A DNA stretch of 64,000 bases. It comes from Bolinopsis microptera (lineage: Eukaryota; Ctenophora; Tentaculata; Lobata; Bolinopsidae). Made by a program: the position numbers and the translations under genes. The notes beneath the pieces are model-generated. The model had not been told where the DNA came from. It saw nothing but the letters and a program-made list of their open reading frames with translations, and made no database searches. The stretch lies in the NCBI RefSeq assembly GCF_026151205.1, contig NC_087077.1:5232483-5296482 (forward strand). Reading direction: 5' to 3'. Shown piece by piece: positions 1 to 9,773 of the stretch. The stretch's first letter is position 1, and every line of letters begins with the position of its first letter.

Positions 1-426
1 ACTAACGCTGGCTAGTTTAACGAATATATGACATCTATGATCTAACTTAGCTCTGCAAATACATTATCTTTTTCCGCGATTTTTGAGATTTTCGCCGCGA
101 TTTTGCCTAGTTTGGCGTGTCGCGGCGCCGAGATTTTTGGCCTAGGGCTAGATAATCGCGACTTTCTTTTGTCCTTGATCCTAAAAGCAAACTTTTTGAA
201 ATTCTTCCAAAGAATACGATATGGGAGCGTTCACATATGACGTCAGCAGCAGAGGGGGTATGGCGGATTGGAAATGCTAACAGTTGCTGACGGGGAGGGG
301 AAGGGGGGTCTATGCTGATCTGAGGAAATGTGGTAAGTTTATTGAAGACGCAACTCGCAAGACGTGGAAGGATAGCTGAAACGTATGACAATTTTGGTAT
401 TCATTGTGAAGAGTGCGGGATAAGAA
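1..426. other. No firm gene; possible end of an upstream S1 domain
   Basis: No long reading frame is present. On the + strand around 303-378 one short frame reads GVYADLRKCGKFIEDATRKT, which resembles the carboxyl end of trypsin-like domains (GVY, then a terminal helix). It may be the tail of a second decayed S1 domain just before the one at 427-1181. The piece is short and this is weak. Confidence 0.25.
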
Positions 427-1181
427 CCATTAGTCACGATAGCAGTCAGCCGAACTTGGTTCAAAGTCCTTGACAGAATACAGATATTGCATTTAGGTAA
501 GTTCTACTGTGGGGGAGTTACAATTGACAGCACCACGATGGTTACAACAGCTTATTGCCATGCATATCATGGATCAAAGATCTTTAAAAACTTCGTCAAT
601 TAGTGCGTGTACATGCTGGAATTTCTAATCGAACTAACACAACACACCCACAAAAACGACGTGTGTCCAAAATTTACACGACAGGTGGTTATAATTCTAA
701 AACATTTACACAGGAAGATAATGTTGAAGTGATCAAGGTAGATAAACCATTTGGTAAAAGTAGGTGGGTTAGTGCTGCATGTTGCCGACTGAGTTTACTG
801 GCACGACGGACACACTCACTACTACCGGATTATTAGGGATGAAGCGGGTTAACGAAAAATATTTGAAGATCGAATCGGAAACACTCGTGCAGGAAAAGAT
901 CAACCCTATTTCCCAAGATGAATGTAAACAATATATTGACTCTATTAGTGGTGTCACTGTCTCGGATCATGTATTCTGCGGGTGAATTGCGAAGAGGGAT
1001 GCTAACAGATGATTTTGGGGGCCCTATTGGGATTGATGGTATCTTATATGGCGAGTTTAGGAATAAATTCACAGTTACTGGCCTATTTCCCTGGAGTGAC
1101 CCTTCATGTCGGCCAGAGAAGCCTCGGATGTACATTGATCTAAGAAACTTTCTCAACTTTATTGAACTCGCAAGACCTTAA
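427..1181 (+). pseudogene. Trypsin-like (S1) serine protease homologue, broken
   Basis: Pieces of one S1 peptidase domain lie in order on the + strand but in different frames. The amino-terminal piece has FYCGGVTIDS followed by VTTAYC, where active proteases have the CGG strand and TAAHC, so the catalytic His is Tyr. The middle piece (603-777) ends in IKVDKPF, the region of the catalytic Asp, which I cannot place. The next piece (779-985) carries the QDEC and VFCG cysteines. The last (about 978-1181) has DDFGGP where GDSGGP is expected, so the nucleophile Ser is Phe, then a WSDPSC and PRMYIDLRNFLNFI carboxyl end. Stop codons and at least three frame changes separate the pieces. Two catalytic residues are replaced, so the ancestor was probably already a non-catalytic homologue; this copy cannot make a full protein as assembled. 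Introns were considered, but the breaks are too close together. Confidence 0.7.
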
Positions 1182-1894
1182 AGCCTTTTATAAGTTCTAT
1201 CGCGTAGAACCTGCTAAGACAACTTTATTAGGGGATTTCGACTGATGTTTTAAATCTATTTTCAATGATTTTGAATAATGGGACATATTTCTGGGTACAT
1301 TCTGTAGCTTCTGTTAACGTTTTTATTTCTTTGTCGTGTTTGCATGTATTTTAATTGTCATAGAGATCATTCCATTCTATTTTAAAGTATACCAGTTTGA
1401 CATTTTAATTTTTATCAGTATTATGAATCTTTGAGTTTGTAGCGTATATATGACGCTTTGCCCTTGTCAGAGGGTCTATCATTATGAGTTTAGATTGAAA
1501 TTGGCTAATCTCCTCTGAATTGAATACAAATAACACACGTTATTGTAACGTGTGTTATTTGTATTCAATTCAGAGGAGATTAGCCAATTTCAATCTAAAC
1601 TCATAGTATTATGAATCATTGGGAATGACATATTGGCTTATATACTTTGCGTTACTAAAGATTTTGTTACAAATGTTTCGGAAGAAAATTTTAAAAATGG
1701 TTTATTTGTCCCATTCTACATCTGCTAGTGGTGATTTTACGTTAGGCACAAGGATTCCGGCCATTAGCATACTTTATCATCCTTTTTATGGACGGCCCTT
1801 ATTTGAGCAATCTGTAGTCTGTACCCTCTGGTACACATTTGTTTGTTCGCTCGTGAGGCACCCACGTCACTCTACCAAAATGCATAAGTAATGA
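1182..1894. other. Intergenic, AT-rich, containing a long perfect palindrome
   Basis: Only short chance frames are present. The notable structure is the inverted repeat at 1484-1604, listed separately. Confidence 0.6.
1484..1604. repeat. Perfect inverted repeat, 59-bp arms, 3-bp loop
   Basis: Arms 1484-1542 and 1546-1604 are exact reverse complements around TTG. The outer ends read ATGAGTTTAG and CTAAACTCAT. No clear target-site duplication flanks it. It could extrude as a cruciform, or be a very small foldback element. Confidence 0.95.
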
Positions 1895-2340
1895 TGTTAA
1901 CTGACTTATTGTTTTCTTGGCAAAAAGTCCATTCAATCTGTCAAATTTGTGTTCAGAAATTTTCATATCTTAAAATGGGACAGAAATTGGAAAATATGAA
2001 TTTTAGTTTTGTTAAGCTGTCTGCAGTGAGCTTCCTCCAACCGAAATCAAACTTCCAGCACCTCAATCGTGTCCTATGCTATTTATAGTTGACTGACTAA
2101 TTGGTTGTACTTGTGGGTGAGAAATTCAGTCAAAACTGTGAAATTTCGGTCCTGGAAATTTCATTTTCAAAAATTAAAAATGGGACAGGATTTTGACTTC
2201 CAGTACCTCAATTTGGTTTCATACCATCATCAATTAACTGAATAATTGGTTTTTGGGCAAAACGTACATTCGTGTTCAGAAATTTTCATATTTGAAAATG
2301 GGACAGAAATAGGAAAAAATTGAATTTTCGTTTTTGTTGT
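1895..2340 (+). repeat. Diverged copy of the ~366-bp dimeric satellite
   Basis: Carries the hallmarks of the main array further right (CAATCTGTCAAATTTGTG, AAAATGGGACAGA, CTCAATTTGGTTTCATACCA) at lower identity. It is an outlying, older fragment. Confidence 0.85.
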
Positions 2341-2832
2341 GCGGAATATATTCTATCTGAGCTTTCATTTGTGGTTAAACATTCTCACTACTCACTCTCA
2401 GTTTGCAATGACACTATAGTTGAGCCAGTAATTTCAGTATATCGGCTCAGAGATTAAGGCATCCTTGTATCAAGTCATCTCTCGTGATTCCCCCACAAAC
2501 GAGCCATTACAGATTCAGCTCGCTCCTCTGAATCTGTAATTGTAAATTGAGTCATAGCAAATTGCCTCAACTGGTTCCTTGACAAAATCATGATATGTCT
2601 GATTAAGCTCGCTCCTCTAAATCTGTAAATTGAGTAGCAAAATTGCCACACACCCCCTCAAGATATTATATGAAATGATTTATCATATCATTATGACTCA
2701 TAATCATGACTCATAATAATATGAGGCATGTTAATATTTGATGTATTTATTTATAGCCCATTCTCCTTCTTTTCGCTCATTCAATAGTTGTCCATTTTCC
2801 CAAACAATTTGTTATGACAACAACCCAATATT
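2341..2832 (+). other. 5' flank of the receptor gene
   Basis: No coding sequence. Two imperfect direct copies of a block containing AGCTCGCTCCTCT, then AATCTGTAA and later TTGAG and AGCAAA, lie around 2510-2560 and 2600-2650. A motif built from ATGACTCATAAT is repeated at 2692-2722. A promoter for the receptor should lie here, but I see no decisive element. Confidence 0.4.
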
Positions 2833-3810
2833 ATGATTTATGATCATGAGTACAGTAACAAAACTGCTTATGGTATCAAAAGTGATGTTATACGATACAC
2901 TTGGGCCGGATACTATCTATTCATCTGCTGCTCATCTTTAATAGGCGACACAACAATTCTCATAGCATCGATAAAGTACAAGGCCTTTAAGCTTCACCGA
3001 GTCATCATTGTAGTCATGCAGCACATTGCATTCTGTGACCTGATGGTATCTGCTACCTACGTTCTCCCAAAGATGGTCTCTATCATCTCTGATAAGTGGG
3101 TGCTAGGAAACTTCTTTTGCTACTTTTACTCCTATGCAACGTACTATTCCGCCCTCGCAAATATGCTCCTCATCTGTACCATGACAACCAGCAAGCTAAT
3201 CTTACTGAAATATCCACTCAAATTTGGAACAACCACTTCGAAGAAAGCACACTTGATCTGCGTGGCATGTTGGTTGGCAGCTTTCACCCTACCTATGACA
3301 CTCCTTCTCGTAGATGATGTTATCTTTTCGTATAGATCCTATAAATGCGAGTATAGTGGTTCATCGGAGATTTTGCACTATCTGAGGCCTTTTCTTGCAG
3401 TGATATTTGGATTTATTCCACCATTCCTGGTTATATCAACCACCCTTTGTTTGCTGATTGAAGCCAGAAAAGTCGTTTCCCGGAGCAGGGAAAGTTTGAA
3501 GTGGCAGGGGATCGTGACAACTATCCTTACAGCCACAGTCTTCTGCTTATGTTCCCTAACATACGTTGTTTACCTTGTTGGGTTATCTATCGTTAGCGTC
3601 GATGACAAGAGCAAGAGTTCTTTCTACACCACGTTTTTTAGAGTTGCACTCTCGCTCACGTGCCTTAACATCACCGGCAACTTCTTCATCTATAGTCTGA
3701 CTGTGACTAGCTTCAGAGCATTTGTCCGGGCGAAGATGCAGCTGTCTTGTCAGTGCATTACCAACATGGAAACAAGACGTGGTAATTTAATATTGATATG
3801 TAAATATTAA
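2833..3810 (+). CDS. Class A (rhodopsin-like) G-protein-coupled receptor
   Basis: Intact intronless frame of 325 residues with seven hydrophobic segments at about 23-47, 59-83, 97-120, 141-161, 184-208, 226-250 and 266-290. Family landmarks are visible: Asp69 in TM2 (IAFCDL), Cys96 before TM3 pairing with Cys172 in loop 2, Trp147 in TM4, Pro196-Pro197 in TM5, and NFFIY (283-287) where NPxxY is usual. Several signatures depart from consensus: TM1 has GD for GN, DRY is replaced by TSK (119-121), and TM6 lacks CWxP. One glycosylation sequon (NKT) lies in the short amino terminus, and the tail is short. It should couple an extracellular ligand to G proteins at the plasma membrane; the ligand cannot be told. 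The start is the first ATG giving a sensible amino terminus; nothing upstream looks coding. Confidence 0.85.
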   Translation: MIYDHEYSNKTAYGIKSDVIRYTWAGYYLFICCSSLIGDTTILIASIKYKAFKLHRVIIVVMQHIAFCDLMVSATYVLPKMVSIISDKWVLGNFFCYFYSYATYYSALANMLLICTMTTSKLILLKYPLKFGTTTSKKAHLICVACWLAAFTLPMTLLLVDDVIFSYRSYKCEYSGSSEILHYLRPFLAVIFGFIPPFLVISTTLCLLIEARKVVSRSRESLKWQGIVTTILTATVFCLCSLTYVVYLVGLSIVSVDDKSKSSFYTTFFRVALSLTCLNITGNFFIYSLTVTSFRAFVRAKMQLSCQCITNMETRRGNLILICKY

Positions 3811-4625
<815 letters not shown>

Positions 4626-5228
4626 TCATATCATTGTGATCTCATTGTGATCTCATTGTGATCTCGTTATGATCTCATTGTGATCTCATTATGATCTCAT
4701 TGTGAACTCATTGAGATCTCATTGTGATCTCATTGTGATCTCCTTGTGATCTCATTGTGATCTCATTGTGATCTCATTGTGATTTCATTGTGATCTCATT
4801 GTGATCTCATTGTGATCTCATTGTGATCTCATTGTGATCTCATTGTGATCTCATTGTGATCTCATTGTAATCTCATTGTGATCTCATTGTGATATCATGG
4901 TGATATCATTGTGATCTCATTGTGATCTCATTGTGATCTCATTGTGATCTCATTGTGATCTCATTCTGATCTCATTGTGATCTCATTGTGATCTCATTGT
5001 GATCTCATTCTGATCTCATTGTGATTTCATTGTGATTTCAATGTGATCTCATTGTGATCTCATTATGATTTCATTGTGATTTCATTGTGATCTCATTGTG
5101 ATCTCATTGTGATCTCATTGTGGACTCATTGTGATCTCATTGTGATCTCATTGTGATCTCATTGTGATCTCATTGTGATCTCATTGTGATCTCATTGGGA
5201 TCTCATTGTGATCTCATTATATCATTGT
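4626..5228. repeat. 11-bp satellite (TGATCTCATTG)n
   Basis: About 54 head-to-tail copies of TGATCTCATTG with scattered single-base variants (TGATTTCATTG, TGATCTCATTC and others). Most units carry GATC. Confidence 0.97.
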
Positions 5229-5249
5229 GCTGATTCTTTTTACGCTCTC

Positions 5250-5909
5250 ATCATCTTCGGGATTTTAACTTCCAGCGCCTCAATTTGGTTTCGTAGTACC
5301 TCATAGTTAATTCCAGTAACTATGAGGTTGCGGGTGAAAAAATCAGTCAAAACTATAAAATTTCGGTCCTGGAAATTTCATCTTCAAAAACTGAAAATGG
5401 GACAGTGATTGGGAAAATATGATTTTGAAATTATATTCGGGATTTTGACTCCCAATAACTCAATTTGGTTTCATACCACCATCAAATAACTGATTAATTG
5501 GATTTTGGGCAAAACTTTCATCCAATCTGTTAAATTTGTGCCCAGAAAATTTAATATTTGAAAATGGGACAGACTTTTGAAAATACAACTTTTCGTTTTG
5601 TTAAGCTTTCTGCTGCGGGCTTCCTCCGACCGATATATTAATTCCAGCATCTCAAAAGTGTCATATTCCATCTATGGTTGAATTACTAATTGGTTGCGGG
5701 TGAAAAATCAGTCAAAACTATAAAATTTCGGTCCTGGAAATTTCATCTTCAAAAACTGAAAATGGGACAGAGATTGGGAAAATATGATTTTGAAATTTCA
5801 TTCGGGATTTTGACTCCCAGTAACTCAATTTGGTTTCATACCACCATAAATTAACTGATTAATTGGTTTCTAGGCAAAACTTTCATCCAATCTGTCAAAT
5901 TTGCGCCTA
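5250..5909 (+). repeat. Left end of the ~366-bp dimeric satellite array
   Basis: Nearly two monomers of the satellite described at 13845-19532. The sequence stops inside a monomer at TTGCGCCTA, where the TIR element is inserted, and the same monomer resumes at 7768. Confidence 0.95.
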
Positions 5910-6203
5910 CCTTACTCGGGAATATTATAGCGGGTTAATTTATGACTGGGAAAATTAATGACCGGGAAAAATATGGCGGACTTTCCCAAAACCCGCCAAA
6001 TTATCCCGGTCATGTATTTACCGGTGGCCGACCTTTCAAGTTTTTTTTCAGAGGTCAACAAATTTTCAACCGAAATTTCTGTTTTTGTTACTTGTTAAAG
6101 AAGTTATTTCAATTTACAGTTATTGATATTACTCAGAAATAGAAAAAAAAGACACGTCTATTTAAAGGAAAATAAATCTAAGCAATAATAAGTTAAATCT
6201 TCA

Positions 6204-6473
6204 TTAAAGCGTATTCTCATTCTCATTATCGCTAATGTCCCCTCCATTATCATTATTGATATCCCCCTGCTGCTGACCGTCAAATTTGAAGTTGTATTGT
6301 TGTCTTAACAAGACTTTCATTTTGTCCGCTAATGGGGCTACTGCTCTGGAGGTCAGCCGGAGCTTAATTTCCTGCCCACCGCTTGGTATTGGGGAACGTC
6401 TTGGCTTTGCATCTTCAACTGCTCCAGTAATCAATCCACCGTGGACCATGAAATAGTGGCACAGTTTACTCAC
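6204..6473 (-). CDS. Hypothetical 89-residue ORF inside the TIR element
   Basis: Not recognised. The middle is basic and mixed (RRSPIPSGGQEIKLRLTS), and the carboxyl end is Asn/Asp/Gly-rich (NNDNGGDISDNENE). It could be the tail of a larger protein captured or carried by the element, because the frame has composition bias unlike random AT-rich DNA. No catalytic motif of a transposase is seen. It may equally be non-coding. Confidence 0.25.
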   Translation of the reverse strand: MSKLCHYFMVHGGLITGAVEDAKPRRSPIPSGGQEIKLRLTSRAVAPLADKMKVLLRQQYNFKFDGQQQGDINNDNGGDISDNENENTL

Positions 6474-6604
6474 TTCTAGCGGGATGTGGCCACAAGTTGG
6501 CCTGAAATCTGATTTCTATAACCAAATCTATAACCAAATTTCTATAACCAAATTGTGATTTTTATACCGAAATTATGGTAGCAACCGCCAATAAAGTTAC
6601 AGGG

Positions 6605-6795
6605 GTGGCAGACAACTGAACCCAATTGAACCTAGTTCCCACGCAGTTAAGAGGCACCCAATCAGCTTAATTGGGTGACCAATCAGCTTAAATCCAAAAA
6701 CGACAACTGAACCCAGGTCATATCACAACTGCATCCAAATTTAAAATACGACAACTGAACCCAAGGAAATACGACAACTGAACCCAACGATCGGA
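6605..6795 (+). repeat. Reiterated GACAACTGAACCCA motif
   Basis: Four near-identical copies of GACAACTGAACCCA at about 6610, 6701, 6751 and 6772, plus a related CACAACTGCATCC. This spacing could be an array of protein-binding sites in the transposon interior. Confidence 0.7.
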
Positions 6796-7640
6796 TTTTC
6801 AGTGATATGACTGTGGTCATTATCACTATAAGATAGATCATGACCACTGTAATTTAGAGCATTTGAGCCCTGTGCTTACCCCGGTAAAATATTAATACAT
6901 ACATGCTACACGAAGATTGAAGAGGTCTCCTCCTAGTCGTTGGAGTGGCCTGCATCACACACATCTCTTCTACGGTGTTCCACTAGTTTTAGAGCTAACT
7001 GTTTTACTGCGTCTCTGCTAATGTTATCGACACCTGTCAGCCGCATCCTCGAGAACACAGGCCATCCAGCCTTTACGGAGTCGTCCTCTCAGTCTCTTCC
7101 CATAGTTTGGTTTCTAATCCAGTAAAAAATTGGGAAACTGTGTCTCTAGCTTTGAAAGTTAGCCTTGTAGATACGGATCTTGATGGGCGTTCTTATAGTT
7201 CCACTGTTTCATGTCTTCAAAAGCTTATGGAACGCACCATTAGCACGCTGGATACTTGGCTCAGGTTACTTGACTCAGATCTCGTGACTCCTGATGCTTT
7301 GGGAGGGCCTGCCATGGTTCAGATCTCGAGCCCTGGGTCGGATCTCGATGCTTGAGGAGCAGTGGATCGTATCCTTTTCGGCACGCTTCGTGAACACGTA
7401 AGCTTGTTAGATCAGGTCTCGCGATCGAAGGGCACCTGAGACCTTGTCATCTATTAGTACGCTTGTTATACAGATCGGATCAATACATAAGGAAGAGAGA
7501 TGGTGGTCACAGTATCGGATCATGGTTGTCTTCAGAATTGGGTTCAGTTGTCCGGTAGCCAGTTACAGCCCTCCATCCGCTGCTTCAAAAGTCTTCTTTA
7601 GCACATATGAGACTTCAGGTAAAATATTATGATCACCACC
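6796..7640. other. Interior of the TIR element, no recognised product
   Basis: GC is higher than in the flanks and several short + frames overlap (6940-7125, 7107-7355, 7444-7632). None matches a family I know and they do not join into one frame. It may be a captured host fragment. Confidence 0.4.
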
Positions 7641-7767
7641 CCCTTGGAACCCCATAATTTGAGTCGGCGGGTTTTTTTATGACTGGTAAAATTTTTGACC
7701 GGGAAAAATATGGCGGAATCTTCCAAAACCCACCACTTTATCCCGGTTATAATATTCCCGAGTAAGG

Positions 7768-8079
7768 TAGAAAATTTAATATTTGAAAATTGGACAGACT
7801 TTTGAAAATACAACTTTTCGTTTTGTTAAGCTTTCTGCTGCGGGCTTCCTCCGACAGAGATACAAATTCCAGCACCTCAATCGTGTCATATTCCATCTAT
7901 AGTTGACGTACTAATTGATTGCTGGTGAAAAAATTAGTAAAAACTATAAAATTTCGGTCCTGGACATTTCATCTTCAAAAACTGAAAATGGGATCGGGAC
8001 AGAGATTGGGAAAATATGATTTTGAAATTTAATTCGGGATTTTGACTCCCAATAACTCAATTTGGTTTCATACTACCAT
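7768..8079 (+). repeat. Satellite array, segment between the TIR element and the LINE
   Basis: Completes the monomer interrupted at 5909 and runs into the LINE target site TACTACCAT (8071-8079). Confidence 0.95.
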
Positions 8080-9732
8080 GCGTCACTTCATCTGGATGTA
8101 AGCAAAGATGATCTCAACGTTGGCCCTGTATCTCCCGAAGACACCGAAAGGACAGTTATTCTTGTGGAGAACCACACGGTCCCTCCCGAGACACTTATTG
8201 CTTGTGTTGCTCATCTTCCTGAACCCATCCTCAACGAGGAACTAACGAGGAATGGTTGCTCCACAGAAGGATCTGTTACAGAAAGGAGAGCTAGAATGAT
8301 GAATGTGATGTCTAGACCCAAAGAACCAGCAAGGAGCTCTCTGAATAAGGACTTAGACTCGAAACTCCCCTCTCTCGCATGGGTCCAGACGATTATCGAG
8401 AACCAAGTTATTGACGTTAAGCAGGAGTTGGAGAAACTTACATCTGAGGTTAACAGCCTTAAGTGCTCCGATACTAGCATCCAGCAAATCGAAAAACTCC
8501 TTGAAGTTGGCAAGAAGGAAATGCAAAAGGTCAAAGACCTCTGGGAGAAAAACTTGTCAGCTACCACACGGATCAAAAACAGAGTAGACGAGGTTTTCAC
8601 GGAGATTTCTATAGCAGAAACGAAAACGGACGAAGTAGACAAAAGTGTTCAAAAACTAAAATTTGACCTCAAAAACTACTACAACAGTGCATTTTTTCGG
8701 GAAGACGGACAGTTGATAAAAGAAATTCACAAAATAGTCACTCAGTCAGAAGGATGGAATGGCGCGAGTACCGATGTCCCACCTGACTATTCCCCTAATG
8801 ACGATGACTTATCACCCACTCCACCCTACCAACCTCCCTCACCCTTTCGAGATCAAAGAACTCACAGTAGAGAAAACAACCTACTGTCCCGAAGAAACAA
8901 TGGATTCAGCATGACTTCCTCGACTTCTCGAGCTCAGACCTCCACTCAAGCTCAGAACTCCAACTTTACCAGAACTCAAAACTCAAATTTCACCAGGACC
9001 CAGAACTCCGACTTCATTAGAACTCAGAACTCCGACTTCACCGGAACTCAAAACTCCGACTTCACTCGTCAAACCTCAGGATCCACCACGCCCTCAAAAG
9101 TGTTCAAGACGACCCTCATCTCAGACTCAATCCTGAGACATGTCCAGGGTATGGACACCAAGAATGCCCTCGGAAAGAACCATGAATTGACCCTAATCAA
9201 CAAGCGGGACACAGGTGGACTTAAAGACCAACATGTCAAAGACGAATTATTAAGAACACAACCTGATTTCATCTATGTTCACCTAGGAGTCAATGATGCC
9301 AACCAACAGTTCGACCTAAGAGTAAGTCTCGACAACATATTTCAATTTTCACTATTCGTAGAGGAATCCCTGATAGGTACAAAGTTATTCTTCTCAATGC
9401 CACTAATGACATCCGACAACGAAGCGAACGCAAGGATTGGTGAGATAAGGGATGCAATTTGGGAAGTTGTGACCGTAACTAATAAAAACGAACGAAAACC
9501 CTTCAAAGAGCGGTCTTTGTACTATAACCCCAACGCCAACTTCATGCATGATAATCATCTGACAGGAGAGTATCTCACGAACGATGGAGTCCACCTTTCA
9601 ACAAGAGGCAAAGAGGTCATTCTAGGAAACTTCCGTCACAGTATCCATGAAATGACAAGATTGCTTCTCAACAAGCCAAAGAAAACCCGCTCTACAGGAG
9701 GATTGGAACCTTCTCCTCTTAGTCGAACGTGA
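8080..9732 (+). CDS. LINE ORF1 protein with SAP-like motif, coiled coil and SGNH esterase domain
   Basis: Frame of about 550 codons, open from the element's left junction, so the true start is missing; the first in-frame ATG is near 8297. Near the amino end ILNEELTRNGCSTEGS resembles a SAP nucleic-acid-binding helix pair. A charged segment (about 8390-8690) should form a coiled coil. A low-complexity stretch (about 8940-9075) repeats TQNSNFTR-like nonamers. The carboxyl half is an SGNH/GDSL hydrolase: SDSIL near 9121 supplies the nucleophile Ser, VHLGVNDAN near 9280 the Asn block, and DGVHLS near 9583 the Asp-His pair. All catalytic residues are present. In this LINE group ORF1p is an RNA-binding chaperone of the RNP; the esterase substrate is unknown. 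Confidence 0.88.
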   Translation, partial: ASLHLDVSKDDLNVGPVSPEDTERTVILVENHTVPPETLIACVAHLPEPILNEELTRNGCSTEGSVTERRARMMNVMSRPKEPARSSLNKDLDSKLPSLAWVQTIIENQVIDVKQELEKLTSEVNSLKCSDTSIQQIEKLLEVGKKEMQKVKDLWEKNLSATTRIKNRVDEVFTEISIAETKTDEVDKSVQKLKFDLKNYYNSAFFREDGQLIKEIHKIVTQSEGWNGASTDVPPDYSPNDDDLSPTPPYQPPSPFRDQRTHSRENNLLSRRNNGFSMTSSTSRAQTSTQAQNSNFTRTQNSNFTRTQNSDFIRTQNSDFTGTQNSDFTRQTSGSTTPSKVFKTTLISDSILRHVQGMDTKNALGKNHELTLINKRDTGGLKDQHVKDELLRTQPDFIYVHLGVNDANQQFDLRVSLDNIFQFSLFVEESLIGTKLFFSMPLMTSDNEANARIGEIRDAIWEVVTVTNKNERKPFKERSLYYNPNANFMHDNHLTGEYLTNDGVHLSTRGKEVILGNFRHSIHEMTRLLLNKPKKTRSTGGLEPSPLSRT

Positions 9733-9773
9733 TTACACTCACATAATATATTCTCATTTATACACATAATACC

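Larger units (their letters stand above)
5910..7767. mobile_element. TIR DNA transposon derivative, TA target duplication
   Basis: The ends are inverted copies of CCTTACTCGGGAATATTATA and are flanked by TA on both sides (5908-5909 and 7768-7769). The surrounding satellite monomer rejoins perfectly when the element is removed. A TA duplication points to the Tc1/mariner group. Inside each end lies a roughly 80-bp block (GACTGGGAAAATTAATGACC-like, then ATATGGCGGA) in the same orientation at 5940-6015 and 7679-7745. No transposase is recognisable, so the copy is probably non-autonomous. The interior also holds an 89-residue frame and a reiterated CAACTGAACCCA motif. Confidence 0.85.

Noticed and set aside
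4626-5228. Possible CRISPR-like array
   Set aside because: The units are contiguous 11-mers without spacers, in eukaryotic DNA. It is a satellite. The same applies to the minisatellites at 37.5-39.1 and 61.6 kb.
8062-8079. Start of LINE ORF1 upstream of 8080
   Set aside because: These bases belong to the satellite target, not to the LINE. The frame merely happens to be open across the junction.
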